DNA of 64,000 nucleotides. Origin: Paramesorhizobium endophyticum. Lineage in GTDB: Bacteria > Pseudomonadota > Alphaproteobacteria > Rhizobiales > Rhizobiaceae. Positions 9,370-18,716 of this stretch are shown in pieces; within the stretch, counting starts at the first letter, position 1, and every line of letters starts with the position of its first letter. The notes under the pieces are model-generated. The model made no database searches, had not been told where the DNA came from, and saw nothing but the letters and a program-made list of their open reading frames with translations. A program made the position numbers and the translations under genes. The stretch is taken from contig NZ_BMHH01000006.1 of assembly GCF_014640615.1 (NCBI RefSeq), forward strand, positions 124,001 to 188,000. Reading direction: 5' to 3'.

Positions 9370-11202
9370 TTATGCCGCGCCGGGGTTGCGGCTCTTCTCG
9401 AAGCGCTTGCGCTCGTTCGGGTCGAGATACATCTTGCGCAGGCGGATGGATTTCGGCGTCACTTCCATCAGCTCGTCGTCCTGAATCCAGGAAAGCGCGC
9501 GGTCGAGGGTCATGCGGATCGGCGGGGTCAGCTTCACGGCCTCGTCCTTGCCGGCGGCGCGGATGTTGGTGAGCTGCTTGCCCTTCAAAACATTCACTTC
9601 CAGATCGTTGTCACGCGAGTGAACGCCGATGATCATGCCCTGATAGACCTTGTCGCCCGGCTCGATGATCATGGGGCCACGGTCTTCCAGGTTGAACATG
9701 GCGTAGGCAACCGCTTCGCCAGCGCCATTGGAGAGCAGCACGCCGTTGATGCGCCCGCCGATCTGGCCCTTATAGGGCTGATAATCGTGGAACAGGCGGT
9801 TCATGATCGCCGTGCCGCGCGTATCGGTCAAAAGTTCCGACTGGTAGCCGATAAGGCCGCGCGTCGGAGCATAGAAGCGCAGGCGGACGCGATTGCCGCC
9901 GGAGGGGCGCAGTTCCACCATCTCGCCTTTGCGCTCGGACATCTTCTGCACGACGACGCCGGAATGTTCCTCGTCGACGTCGATCACGACCTCCTCGATC
10001 GGCTCCATCAGCGTGCCGTTCTCGTCCTTGTGCATGACGACGCGCGGACGCGAGACGGCGAGCTCGAAGCCTTCGCGGCGCATGGTCTCGATGAGAACAG
10101 CGAGCTGCAATTCGCCGCGGCCGGAGACGTAGAAGGAATCCTTGCCCTCGGCTTCCTCGATCTTGAGCGCGACATTGCCCTCGGCCTCCTTGAGCAGGCG
10201 GTCGCGGATGACGCGGCTCGTCACCTTGTCGCCTTCGGTGCCGGCAAGCGGGCTGTCATTGACGATGAAGGACATGGTGACCGTCGGCGGGTCGATGGGC
10301 TGGGCGTGCAGCGCTTCGGTGACGGAGGGATCGCAGAACGTATCGGCGACCGTACCCTTGGAAAGTCCGGCGATCGCGACGATATCGCCCGCGTGCGCTT
10401 CCTCGATAGGGGTGCGTTCGATGCCGCGGAAAGCCAGAATCTTGGAGATTCGGCCCTGCTCGATGAGCTTGCCGTCCTGGCCCAGCACCTTGACTGGCTG
10501 GTTCGGCTTGATCGAGCCGGAATGGATGCGGCCCGTGATGATGCGCCCTAGGAAGGGATTGGCTTCCAGGATGGTGCCGATCATGCGGAACGCGCCGTCT
10601 TCGTCGCCGACATCAGGCTCCGGAACATGTTTCAGGACGAGGTCCAGCAGCGGCGCGAGGCCCTGGTCCTTCGGCCCTTCCGGATTGAAATTCATCCAGC
10701 CGTCGCGGCCCGAGCCGTAGAGGATCGGGAAATCGAGCTGCTCGTCGGTGGCGTCGAGATTGGCGAAGAGGTCGAACACCTCGTTGATGACTTCCTCGTG
10801 CCGGCCATCCGGGCGGTCGATCTTGTTGATGGCGACGATTGGCTTGAGGCCGACCTTCAACGCCTTGCCGACCACGAATTTGGTCTGAGGCATCGGGCCT
10901 TCGGAGGCATCGACGAGCACGATGGCGCCATCCACCATCGAGAGGATACGCTCGACCTCGCCGCCGAAATCGGCGTGGCCCGGGGTATCGACGATGTTGA
11001 TGCGCACGCCCTTCCACTCGACCGAAGTGGCCTTGGCGAGAATGGTGATGCCGCGTTCCTTTTCCAGATCGTTCGAATCCATGACGCGCTCGGCAACGCG
11101 CTGGTTCTCGCGGAACGAGCCGGACTGTTTCAGAAGCTCATCGACGAGGGTGGTCTTCCCATGGTCGACGTGAGCGATGATCGCGATGTTGCGCAACTGC
11201 AT
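9370..11202 (-). CDS. typA: Translational GTPase TypA/BipA
   Basis: A 610-residue ribosome-associated GTPase of the EF-G superfamily that supports 50S assembly and growth at low temperature or under stress. The GTPase domain has G1 HVDHGKT (11-17), G2 RGITI (50-54), G3 DTPGH (72-76) and G4 NKID (126-129). These are followed by the EF-G-like domains II, III and V and the TypA-specific C-terminal domain ([30 protein letters not shown]). Length matches the family (about 605-615). It is transcribed away from the mosaic repeat at 11309 and has its own terminator. Confidence 0.98.
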   Translation of the reverse strand: MQLRNIAIIAHVDHGKTTLVDELLKQSGSFRENQRVAERVMDSNDLEKERGITILAKATSVEWKGVRINIVDTPGHADFGGEVERILSMVDGAIVLVDASEGPMPQTKFVVGKALKVGLKPIVAINKIDRPDGRHEEVINEVFDLFANLDATDEQLDFPILYGSGRDGWMNFNPEGPKDQGLAPLLDLVLKHVPEPDVGDEDGAFRMIGTILEANPFLGRIITGRIHSGSIKPNQPVKVLGQDGKLIEQGRISKILAFRGIERTPIEEAHAGDIVAIAGLSKGTVADTFCDPSVTEALHAQPIDPPTVTMSFIVNDSPLAGTEGDKVTSRVIRDRLLKEAEGNVALKIEEAEGKDSFYVSGRGELQLAVLIETMRREGFELAVSRPRVVMHKDENGTLMEPIEEVVIDVDEEHSGVVVQKMSERKGEMVELRPSGGNRVRLRFYAPTRGLIGYQSELLTDTRGTAIMNRLFHDYQPYKGQIGGRINGVLLSNGAGEAVAYAMFNLEDRGPMIIEPGDKVYQGMIIGVHSRDNDLEVNVLKGKQLTNIRAAGKDEAVKLTPPIRMTLDRALSWIQDDELMEVTPKSIRLRKMYLDPNERKRFEKSRNPGAA

Positions 11203-11308
11203 GTGGGGTCACTTCTAATGATTGAAAGTTGAGACGCCCGCTTCGAGCGATCGCCGTTTGCGGCGGTGCATACAGGTTTTTCCGCGTTTGCGAAAGGGGG
11301 GACGCGCC

Positions 11309-11455
11309 TTTCCCTCCCCCTTGCGGGGAGGGTGGCCCGAAGGGTCGGGTGGGGGTGGTGACGGTTTCGCTTCAACGTGCAATCGCAGCGCGCTGCCTTT
11401 ACCACCCCCATCCGCCCGCTATGCGGGCACCTTCCCCGCAAGGGGGAAGGAGGGT
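11309..11455. repeat. RIME-like mosaic palindromic element R1
   Basis: An intergenic element with long complementary arms. The left arm begins CCCTCCCCCTTGCGGGGAGG and continues through a GGCCCGAAGGGTC hairpin to GGGTGGGGGTGGT; the right arm runs from ACCACCCCCAT through an inner CCCGC...GCGGG hairpin to CCCCGCAAGGGGG. The right half, reverse-complemented, is nearly identical over about 54 bp to the start of the element at 47761. It separates typA from mgtE and resembles Rhizobiales intergenic mosaic elements. Confidence 0.8.
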
Positions 11456-11458
11456 GCA

Positions 11459-12859
11459 CTACAATAGCGTGCCGGAGAGGATAACCATCGCTACTGAAAA
11501 ATAGATGACAAGCCCTGTGACATCCACCAGCGTGGCGACAAAAGGCGCCGATGCGCTCGCCGGGTCGAAGCCGAGCTTCTGGAGAATGAAGGGCAGCATC
11601 GAGCCCGCAAGGGAGCCGAAGGTGACGATGGCGACCAGGGCGGTGGCGACGGCGGCGGCGATCAGCATCCAGTGCGGTCCATAATCGTAGAAGCCGAGCT
11701 CTTGCCAGGCGGCGATGCGGATGAGGCAGATGACGCCCAGGAGCGCGCCGAGCGCGACGCCGGTGGGCAGTTCCCGCAGCGCCACCTTCCACCAGTCGCG
11801 CAATTTCACATCCTGCAGCGCCAGGGCGCGGATCAGGAGCGAAGTCGCCTGAGAGCCGGAATTGCCGCCCGAGCTCATCACCAGCGGGATGAACAGTGAC
11901 AGCACCACGGCCTTCGCGATCTCGCCCTCGAAATGCTGCATGGCGCTTGCCGTCAGCATTTCGCTGAGGAACAGGACCGAGAGCCAGCCGCCGCGCTTCT
12001 TGATCATCTCGCGGAAGCCGATTTCCATATAGGGCTTGTCGATGGCTTCGAGGCCGCCGAACTTATAGGCGTCCTCGGTCGCCTCGTGGGTCATGGCGTC
12101 GAGCACGTCATCGACGGTGACGATGCCGATGACGCGGTTGCCCTCGTCCACGACTGGCACGGCGAGAAGATCATGCTTGCGAAACAGCCGCGCCACGTCC
12201 TCGCGGTCGGTGAGCGGCGATATGGCGACCGGATTGCCGTCGCGGCTGATGGAGGCGATGGAGGCGTCCGGTTCGCTGGTGATGAGGCGGCGCAGGGTGA
12301 CGACATGCTCCAGCACTTTCGTGCGGGGATCGACCACATAGATGGCATAGATGGTTTCCCGCGAGCGCTCCACCTCGCGGACATATTGCAGCGTCCGCGA
12401 AACGGTCCAACTGGCGGGAACGGCGATGAACTCAGTGGTCATCAGGCTGCCGGCGGTATCGGGCGGGAAGCCCAGCAGCGTTTTCAGCGCGGCCCGGGTT
12501 TCCGGGGCCAGCACGGTGAAAAGTCGGGTGCGGAGGGGCTCGTCCAGTTCCTGGAAAATATCTGTGGCGCGGTCCGCTGACATGGCGTCGAGCAGGCTGC
12601 CCGCCTGGTTGAGCGGCAAATTCTCGAAAATCTCATCGGTCCGGCGCAATTCGGGCCGGTCGAGCAGATCCACGGCCTGCTCTGGCCGCATATGCTCGAT
12701 GGCGGCGATGGCGTCGTCGATATCGAGGTCATTCAGGACTTCGATCGCGTCGCCCGGGTTCATCCGGGCCAGATGCTGGGCGATCGCCACCGCCGGGAGA
12801 GCGGCAATATCAGGGATTTCCGGGGTGTTGACGTCCGGGGAGAAGCTCTTGGGGGTCAT
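11459..12859 (-). CDS. mgtE: Magnesium transporter MgtE
   Basis: A 466-residue Mg2+ channel/transporter of the inner membrane. The start MTPKSFSPDVNTPE at 12859 is preceded by AAAGG at proper spacing; an in-frame ATG ten codons upstream lacks one. The N-terminal helical MgtE_N domain (about residues 20-130) is followed by two CBS domains (about 135-260, including VIGIVTVDDVLDAMTHEATED), which sense cytosolic Mg2+. Five membrane helices fill the last 170 residues, with the conserved pore segment SSGGNSGSQATSLLIRAL. Length is standard. No M-box riboswitch was seen upstream. Confidence 0.96.
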   Translation of the reverse strand: MTPKSFSPDVNTPEIPDIAALPAVAIAQHLARMNPGDAIEVLNDLDIDDAIAAIEHMRPEQAVDLLDRPELRRTDEIFENLPLNQAGSLLDAMSADRATDIFQELDEPLRTRLFTVLAPETRAALKTLLGFPPDTAGSLMTTEFIAVPASWTVSRTLQYVREVERSRETIYAIYVVDPRTKVLEHVVTLRRLITSEPDASIASISRDGNPVAISPLTDREDVARLFRKHDLLAVPVVDEGNRVIGIVTVDDVLDAMTHEATEDAYKFGGLEAIDKPYMEIGFREMIKKRGGWLSVLFLSEMLTASAMQHFEGEIAKAVVLSLFIPLVMSSGGNSGSQATSLLIRALALQDVKLRDWWKVALRELPTGVALGALLGVICLIRIAAWQELGFYDYGPHWMLIAAAVATALVAIVTFGSLAGSMLPFILQKLGFDPASASAPFVATLVDVTGLVIYFSVAMVILSGTLL

Positions 12860-13147
12860 CGGTTCGCCTTTCCGTCGATCCGCCGTCATGGGCAGGATCG
12901 TGACAAACCGGTTTGCAAGCGGTCAGATCACGGCTGCCGATGACGGCTGGGACAATCGACTGTAACTGTCGCTTGGCATTGTGAGTTGAACTCCGTTACG
13001 AAACCGCCACTGCGGGAGAATGCAGCAACGCTGGCCATGATTTGCTGCCGCAGCCCGCAGAAGTCAAGGGCCGCTTCCCTTGTGCCTTTGCTTTCAGCGG
13101 CTTAGATAAAAGCACCCGCCTTACTCTACCCATTGGAGTCCCAGCCC

Positions 13148-15214
13148 ATGTCCAGCACGAAAGCCGCCGTCAATCCTGCCCTCACCGACTGGAAGGGGCC
13201 GCTCGGGCTTGCCGATTTCACCGCCTTTTCCGACGAGGATTTCGCCCCGGCCTTCGAGGCGGCATTGGCGCAGGACACGGCCGAGATCGAGGCGATCGCT
13301 TCAAACGGTGAGACGCCCGATATCGAGAATACGCTGAAGACGCTGCAACTGGCCGGCAAGGCATTGCAGCACGTCTCCGCCATTTTCTGGCTGCGGGCAG
13401 GCGCGCATACCAATGAAACAATCCAGAAGCTGGAGCGGGAGATCGCGCCGAAGCTATCGCGGCACTATTCGAAAATCATGATGGACGCTCGGCTGTTCGC
13501 TCGCATCGATGCGCTTTACGAGGCGCGCGATACGCTGGGTCTCGACGCCGAAACGCTGCGGGTGCTGGAAAAAAGCTGGAAGCGCTTCGTTCGCAGCGGC
13601 GCGAAACTGGACGAGAAGGGCAAGGCGCGGCTTGCCGATATCAACGAGAAGTTGGCGGCGCTGGGCGCTCAGTTCGGCCAGAACGTGCTGAAGGACGAGG
13701 CCGATTGGGCGCTCATCATCACCGATGAGGCGGATCTGGCGGGCTTGCCGGATTTCGTGCGTCAGGCTATGCGCGGCGCGGCGGAGGAGCGTGGGCATCC
13801 GGATGCCTGGGCGGTGACGCTGGCGCGGGCGGTGATCGAGCCATTCCTCTCCTTCTCGCAAAACCGCGCCCTGCGTGAAAAGGCGTTCCAAGCATGGGCA
13901 AAGCGCGGTGAGAATGGCGGCGCATCGGACAATTGCGCCATCGTGGCCGAAACGGTCGCCTTGCGCGCTGAAAAGGCGAAACTGCTCGGATATGAGAGCT
14001 TCGCCGCCTATAAGCTCGACGACACTATGGCCAAGACGCCGGAAGCGGTGATGGGGCTGCTCGAGCCCGTCTGGGACAAGGCGCGGGCGCGGGCGGCGGA
14101 AGAAGAGGCCGAGCTGCAAAGGTTGATCGCCGCGGAGGGCGGCAATCACAAGGTCGCGCCGTGGGACTGGCGCTATTATGCGGAGAAGCGCCGGGCGGAA
14201 TTGTTCGCTTTCGACGAGGTGGAGCTGAAGCCCTATCTGCAGTTGGAAAAGATCATCGAGGCGTGTTTTGCCGTCGCGACCCGGTTGTTCGGCCTGCAGT
14301 TCGAGGAGAAGAAGGGCGTTCCCACCTGGCACCCGGATGTGCGGGTATGGGAAGTGAAGAACCCGGATGGCAGCCGTCGCGGTCTGTTTCTGGGCGATTA
14401 TTTCGCCCGTCAATCGAAGCGGTCGGGCGCGTGGATGAGTGCGCTGCAATCGCAGCACAAGCTGAGTGATAGTCAAGATGGGGGCGGCGCGGAGCCGATC
14501 ATCTACAACGTGATGAATTTCGCCAAGCCGCCCAAGGGCGAGCCGGCGCTGCTCTCGGTCGACGGCGCGCGTACCCTGTTCCACGAATTCGGCCACGCGC
14601 TGCATGGGCTGCTTTCCGATGTGACATGGCCGTCGGTTGCCGGCACCGCCGTGTCGCGCGATTTCGTCGAGCTGCCATCGCAGCTTTACGAGCATTGGCT
14701 GACCGTGCCGGAAGTGCTGGAAAAATATGCGCTGCATTATGCTACCAACGAGCCGATGCCGAAGGCGCTGCTCGACAAGATGCTGGCGGCGAAGACGTTC
14801 AATGCCGGGTTCGACACGGTGGAGTTCACCGCTTCGGCGCTGGTGGACATGGCGTTCCACGCCAGCGGCGAGCCGGTTGCCGACCCGCTCGCCTTCGAGG
14901 CGGAGACGCTGAAGAAGCTCAATATGCCCGACGCCATCATCATGCGTCACCGCACGCCGCATTTCACCCATGTGTTCTCGGGCGATGGCTATTCGGCCGG
15001 GTATTATTCCTACATGTGGTCGGAAGTGCTCGACGCCGACGCCTTCAGCGCCTTCGAGGAAACGGGCGATGCGTTCAACCCGGAACTCGCAGCGCGGCTG
15101 AAGCAATATATCTATTCCGCAGGCGGCTCGCGCGATCCGGAAGAGCTTTACAAGGCCTTCCGCGGGAAGATGCCGACGCCGGATGCGATGATTGCGAAAA
15201 GAGGGTTGGGGTGA
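13148..15214 (+). CDS. M3 family oligopeptidase (Dcp/PrlC type)
   Basis: A 688-residue zinc metallopeptidase that degrades short peptides in the cytoplasm. The ATG at 13148 is preferred to the in-frame TTG at 13133, since GGAG at 13135-13138 serves as its ribosome site. The thimet-oligopeptidase zinc motif FHEFGHALHG is at residues 478-487 (HEFGH 479-483), with the third ligand in the following E-x-x-S region (SRDFVELPSQLYEHW). The C-terminal GYSAGYYSYMWSEVLDADAF stretch is typical of peptidyl-dipeptidase Dcp and oligopeptidase A. Which of the two activities it has cannot be decided. ada follows after 58 bp on the same strand. Confidence 0.93.
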   Translation: MSSTKAAVNPALTDWKGPLGLADFTAFSDEDFAPAFEAALAQDTAEIEAIASNGETPDIENTLKTLQLAGKALQHVSAIFWLRAGAHTNETIQKLEREIAPKLSRHYSKIMMDARLFARIDALYEARDTLGLDAETLRVLEKSWKRFVRSGAKLDEKGKARLADINEKLAALGAQFGQNVLKDEADWALIITDEADLAGLPDFVRQAMRGAAEERGHPDAWAVTLARAVIEPFLSFSQNRALREKAFQAWAKRGENGGASDNCAIVAETVALRAEKAKLLGYESFAAYKLDDTMAKTPEAVMGLLEPVWDKARARAAEEEAELQRLIAAEGGNHKVAPWDWRYYAEKRRAELFAFDEVELKPYLQLEKIIEACFAVATRLFGLQFEEKKGVPTWHPDVRVWEVKNPDGSRRGLFLGDYFARQSKRSGAWMSALQSQHKLSDSQDGGGAEPIIYNVMNFAKPPKGEPALLSVDGARTLFHEFGHALHGLLSDVTWPSVAGTAVSRDFVELPSQLYEHWLTVPEVLEKYALHYATNEPMPKALLDKMLAAKTFNAGFDTVEFTASALVDMAFHASGEPVADPLAFEAETLKKLNMPDAIIMRHRTPHFTHVFSGDGYSAGYYSYMWSEVLDADAFSAFEETGDAFNPELAARLKQYIYSAGGSRDPEELYKAFRGKMPTPDAMIAKRGLG

Positions 15215-15272
15215 GTTAATAACTGCCCGATTTCCGGCTGTAATTTCCGGCTCAGCCGCTAAGAATAGCGGC

Positions 15273-16322
15273 ATGCTGTTCACGTTCCCTGATCCAGATA
15301 CACTTTACGACGCGCTTCTCGCCCGTGGTGGCTCCTATGAGGGCCGGGCTTATGTCGGCGTTACCTCCACCGGCATTTTCTGCCGACTGACCTGCCCGGC
15401 GCGGAAGCCGAAGCGCGAGAATTGCCGCTTCTTCGCGACGGTGGCCGAATGCATGGCCGCGGGGTTCCGCGCTTGCAAGAGATGCCATCCGCTCCAGCCC
15501 GCCGCTGAAGCCGACCCTGCCGTGAAGAAACTGCTCGACGCGCTCGAAGCCGATCCGGTCAGGCGCTGGAGCGAGGACGCCGTTGCGCGCATGGGGCTCG
15601 ATCCCTCGACCGTCCGCCGCAGCTTCCGCCGCCATTTCGGCATGACCTTTCTGGAAATGGCGCGGCAGGAGCGGCTGCGCCACGGCTTTCAGGCGCTGGC
15701 CGATGGCGCGCGGGTTATCGACGCGCAGATCGATGCGGGCTTCGAATCGCCCGAAGCCTTCCGCAACGCCTTCGCCCGCATTCTCGGCCTGCCGCCCGCG
15801 CAGCTTCGCAAGGGCAGCCTGCTGCGCGCCGACTGGATCAGGACGCCGCTCGGCACCATGATCGCTGTCTGCGATGCGAATAGCCTGCACCTGCTGGAGT
15901 TCGCCGACCGCAAGGCGCTGCCGGCGGAACTGAAAAAACTCCACGCCGCCTGCCGGGGCGATATCGGCATCGGCCGTTTTGCGACCCATGATCTGGTTGA
16001 GAACCAGTTGAACGAGTTCTTCACCGGTCGCTCCGCCGCGTTTGATCTGCCGCTCACCATGCATGGCACCGCGTTCACGCAAGGCGTATGGCGGGAATTG
16101 CAACGGATCGGCGCAGGGGAAACACGCAGCTACAGCGAAATCGCCCAAACCATCGGCAAGCCGCTGGCAGTGCGCGCGGTGGCAAGGGCCAATGGCTCGA
16201 ACCAGATCGCCATCATCATTCCCTGCCATCGCGTCATCGGCGCGGACGGCTCGCTGACAGGTTATGGCGGTGGCCTCTGGCGCAAGCAGAAGCTGATCGA
16301 GATCGAAGCGCAGTATAGATAA
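15273..16322 (+). CDS. ada: Bifunctional DNA repair protein/regulator Ada
   Basis: A 349-residue Ada protein: methylphosphotriester and O6-methylguanine repair plus transcriptional activator. The N-terminal zinc domain has cysteines at 37, 41, 68 and 71, matching E. coli C38/C42/C69/C72, where the first is the methyl acceptor. An AraC-type helix-turn-helix follows (about 85-180, RQERLRHGFQALADGARVIDAQIDAGF split over two helices). The C-terminal methyltransferase domain ends with PCHRV, with acceptor Cys318 (E. coli Cys321). Start MLFTFPDPDTLYDALLARGG; the upstream open frame has no similarity. It is probably self-activated on methylation, as in the family; no Ada box was identified. Confidence 0.96.
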   Translation: MLFTFPDPDTLYDALLARGGSYEGRAYVGVTSTGIFCRLTCPARKPKRENCRFFATVAECMAAGFRACKRCHPLQPAAEADPAVKKLLDALEADPVRRWSEDAVARMGLDPSTVRRSFRRHFGMTFLEMARQERLRHGFQALADGARVIDAQIDAGFESPEAFRNAFARILGLPPAQLRKGSLLRADWIRTPLGTMIAVCDANSLHLLEFADRKALPAELKKLHAACRGDIGIGRFATHDLVENQLNEFFTGRSAAFDLPLTMHGTAFTQGVWRELQRIGAGETRSYSEIAQTIGKPLAVRAVARANGSNQIAIIIPCHRVIGADGSLTGYGGGLWRKQKLIEIEAQYR

Positions 16323-16341
16323 ACAGGGATTCAAAAGGAAA

Positions 16342-16368
16342 ACGCCGCCCCTTTGGAGCGGCGTCTTT
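16342..16368. terminator. Terminator between ada and MHS transporter
   Basis: The stem ACGCCGC (16342-16348) pairs with GCGGCGT (16358-16364) and is followed by CTTTGT on the plus strand and preceded by A-rich sequence on the other side. It lies between two convergent genes. Confidence 0.65.
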
Positions 16369-16386
16369 GTATGGGAGAGGCGGCGA

Positions 16387-18276
16387 TCAATCCACCTTGT
16401 GCAAATCCACATTCTTGGTGTCACGCACGAAGATGATGCCGACGATGAAGCTCATCGCGGCGATGATGATCGGGTACCAGAGGCCGTAATAGATATCGCC
16501 CTGGGCGGCACTGAGGGCGAATACCGTCGCCGGAAGCAGGCCGCCGAACCAGCCATTGCCGATATGGTAGGGCAGCGACATGCCGGTGTAGCGGATGCGA
16601 GTCGGGAACATCTCCACGAGAATGGCGGCGATGGGTCCGTAGACCATGGTGACGTAGATCACGAGGATCGTCAGGATGGCGATGGTCAGCGGCCAGTTGA
16701 TGGCGTCAGGGTCGGCGACCATCTTGAACGCGCCGCCATTCGGGATGGTGTAGACCGCCTGGTCCGCATTGCCGGCCGCTTCGGCTTCCGCCGGAGTGAG
16801 TAGTTTGCTCTTGACCAGGTCCGCCGCCGGCACCATCGCCTTTTCACCGGCGCGGACGGCATTGACGTCAAGGTTCAGTTCCGGATTGGCGGCCGCGAAG
16901 GCGTCGAGCTTGGAATCCGGCACCTTGGCTGCATCGCGCACCAGCGGGAAGCCGGCTTTCTGCAGGGCCAGATTCATGTCGTGGCCGAACTTGGCCGCCG
17001 CGCCCGCCGTCCCTGCGCCGGACGTCGCCGCGTCATAGGACGTGACGGTCGCATCGCCGATCTTGACGGTTGCGGGCGAACCTGCCGGCCCCGGCACGAT
17101 TTCGTAAGGCACAGAGGATTTCGACAGGAACGCCGTGGCGATGTCGCACGAATTGGTGAACTTCGAAGTGCCGGTCGGATTGAACTGGAAGGTGCAATCC
17201 CCCGGAGCCGCCGTCACCGACGCCTTGATCGTCTGCTCGGCCTGGGCCAGTGCCGGATTCGCGGCGTAAGTCAGCGCCTTGAACAGCGGGAAATAGGTCA
17301 GCGCTGCCAGCAGCAGGCCCGCCATGATGATCGGCTTGCGGCCGATCTTGTCCGACAGCCAGCCGAAGAAGACGAAGAAGCCGGTGCCGAGGAGAAGCGA
17401 GATCGCGACCATGATATTGGCCGACTCGTTCTCCACCTTCAGCACGTTCTGCAGGAAGAACAGGGCGTAGAACTGGCCGCAATACCACACCACGGCCTGG
17501 CCGGCGGTGAGGCCGAAAAGCGCGATCAGCGCGATCTTGGCGTTCTTCCACTGGCCGAAGGCTTCCGACAGCGGCGCCTTGGAGCCCTTGCCCTCCTCCT
17601 TCATGCGCTTGAAGGCGGGCGATTCGTTCATCTGCAGGCGGATCCAGACGGATATGCCGAGCAGCAGCACCGAGACGAGGAACGGAATGCGCCAGCCCCA
17701 ATCGGCAAAGGCTTCCTTGCTCATGCTGTTCTGGATGATGAGGATGACAATCAGCGACAGGAACAGGCCGAGCGTTGCCGTGGTCTGGATCCAGGATGTG
17801 AAGAAGCCGCGCCGGTTGTTGGGCGCGTGTTCCGCCACGTAAGTTGCCGCGCCGCCATATTCGCCGCCGAGCGCCAGGCCCTGCAGCATGCGCAGGACGA
17901 TCAGGATGATCGGCGCGAGAATGCCCAGCGTCGCCGAGCCGGGCAGAAGGCCGACCAGGAAGGTCGATGCGCCCATGATGACGATGGTGACGAGGAAGGT
18001 GTACTTACGCCCGACGAGATCGCCGAGCCGCCCGAACACCAGCGCGCCGAAGGGACGCACGAGAAAGCCCGCCGCGAAGGCAAGCAGCACGAAGATGTTG
18101 CGCGTCGTTTCAGGATATTGGCTGAAGAAGGCCGCGCCGATGAAGCTGGCGAGCGTGCCGTAGAGATAGAAATCGTACCATTCGAAAACGGTGCCGAGCG
18201 ACGAGGCGAAAATAACTTTCTTCTCCTCGCGCGTCATTTTCTGCGCGCCGACATCGGCGCTTGCGGTCATAGTCAT
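16387..18276 (-). CDS. MHS-family MFS transporter with large periplasmic insert
   Basis: A 629-residue metabolite:H+ symporter; ordinary MHS members (ProP, KgtP, ShiA) have about 430-550. Start MTMTASADVGAQK at 18276, preceded by GGGAGGA. The family signature is clear: FEWYDFYLYG (31-40), the GRLGDLVGRK loop (82-91), LRMLQGLALGGEYGGA (128-143) and GWLSDKIGRKP (305-315). Between TM9 (about 315-337) and TM10 (about 528-552) sits a hydrophilic insert of roughly 190 residues (337-527), predicted periplasmic by the inside position of the GRKP loop, with only two cysteines (361 and 377). The substrate is unknown. The insert may be a substrate-capture or partner-binding domain (inference). Divergent from asd. 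Confidence 0.9.
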   Translation of the reverse strand: MTMTASADVGAQKMTREEKKVIFASSLGTVFEWYDFYLYGTLASFIGAAFFSQYPETTRNIFVLLAFAAGFLVRPFGALVFGRLGDLVGRKYTFLVTIVIMGASTFLVGLLPGSATLGILAPIILIVLRMLQGLALGGEYGGAATYVAEHAPNNRRGFFTSWIQTTATLGLFLSLIVILIIQNSMSKEAFADWGWRIPFLVSVLLLGISVWIRLQMNESPAFKRMKEEGKGSKAPLSEAFGQWKNAKIALIALFGLTAGQAVVWYCGQFYALFFLQNVLKVENESANIMVAISLLLGTGFFVFFGWLSDKIGRKPIIMAGLLLAALTYFPLFKALTYAANPALAQAEQTIKASVTAAPGDCTFQFNPTGTSKFTNSCDIATAFLSKSSVPYEIVPGPAGSPATVKIGDATVTSYDAATSGAGTAGAAAKFGHDMNLALQKAGFPLVRDAAKVPDSKLDAFAAANPELNLDVNAVRAGEKAMVPAADLVKSKLLTPAEAEAAGNADQAVYTIPNGGAFKMVADPDAINWPLTIAILTILVIYVTMVYGPIAAILVEMFPTRIRYTGMSLPYHIGNGWFGGLLPATVFALSAAQGDIYYGLWYPIIIAAMSFIVGIIFVRDTKNVDLHKVD

Positions 18277-18716
18277 GATGTGTCCTCCCAGACAGCATGA
18301 ACAGCGAAAACACGCGAGGCATCTGGATCCTCCAGCCGAACGCTTCGCGATATACGTGCGCATCATGCCTGCAAACGCGCTGTTGGGGCAGTATTCTTTA
18401 GTCTAAGAAAGCGTTTAGATTTGCAGGCTCCGGCAATTGACTCTTAATTAAAACGGGATAGAACCATTGCCGGACAAGGAGAACCCCCTCGTGCTTCGGC
18501 TCTCAGCAGCGCCAGCTAAGTCTCATCGTTCCGGCTTTTTCGCCGGATGCGGGCGCTTGTTCTCCCTCTCCACCATGGCCAAAACGATGAAAACGACCAC
18601 GAAAACGGTCTGATTTCCCTTGGCCTGCTCACCCTCTCCCGGGTCCGGCCCGGGGAGGAAAACCCGAATGGCCGCCGGGTTTCTTCAAGAGAAGCGGAGA
18701 GGGACAGGAGAAAACA
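18277..18716. other. Intergenic region between MHS transporter and asd
   Basis: 440 bp between divergent genes. It has an AT-rich centre (18400-18465) suited to promoters, and a stretch near 18550-18660 with a GC-rich inverted motif (CCCGGGTCCGGCCCGGGGAGG broken by one base) that looks like eroded mosaic repeat. No gene is supported here. A good ribosome site (AGGAG) immediately precedes asd. Confidence 0.4.

Noticed and set aside
9319-10551. 410-codon plus-strand ORF opposite typA
   Set aside because: Antisense shadow of typA.
11222-11504. Plus-strand ORFs in the typA-mgtE gap
   Set aside because: They read through a palindromic mosaic element; translations are repeat-derived.
13454-15283. 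609-codon minus-strand ORF opposite the M3 peptidase
   Set aside because: Antisense shadow of a well-supported gene; Arg/His/Leu-rich low-information translation.
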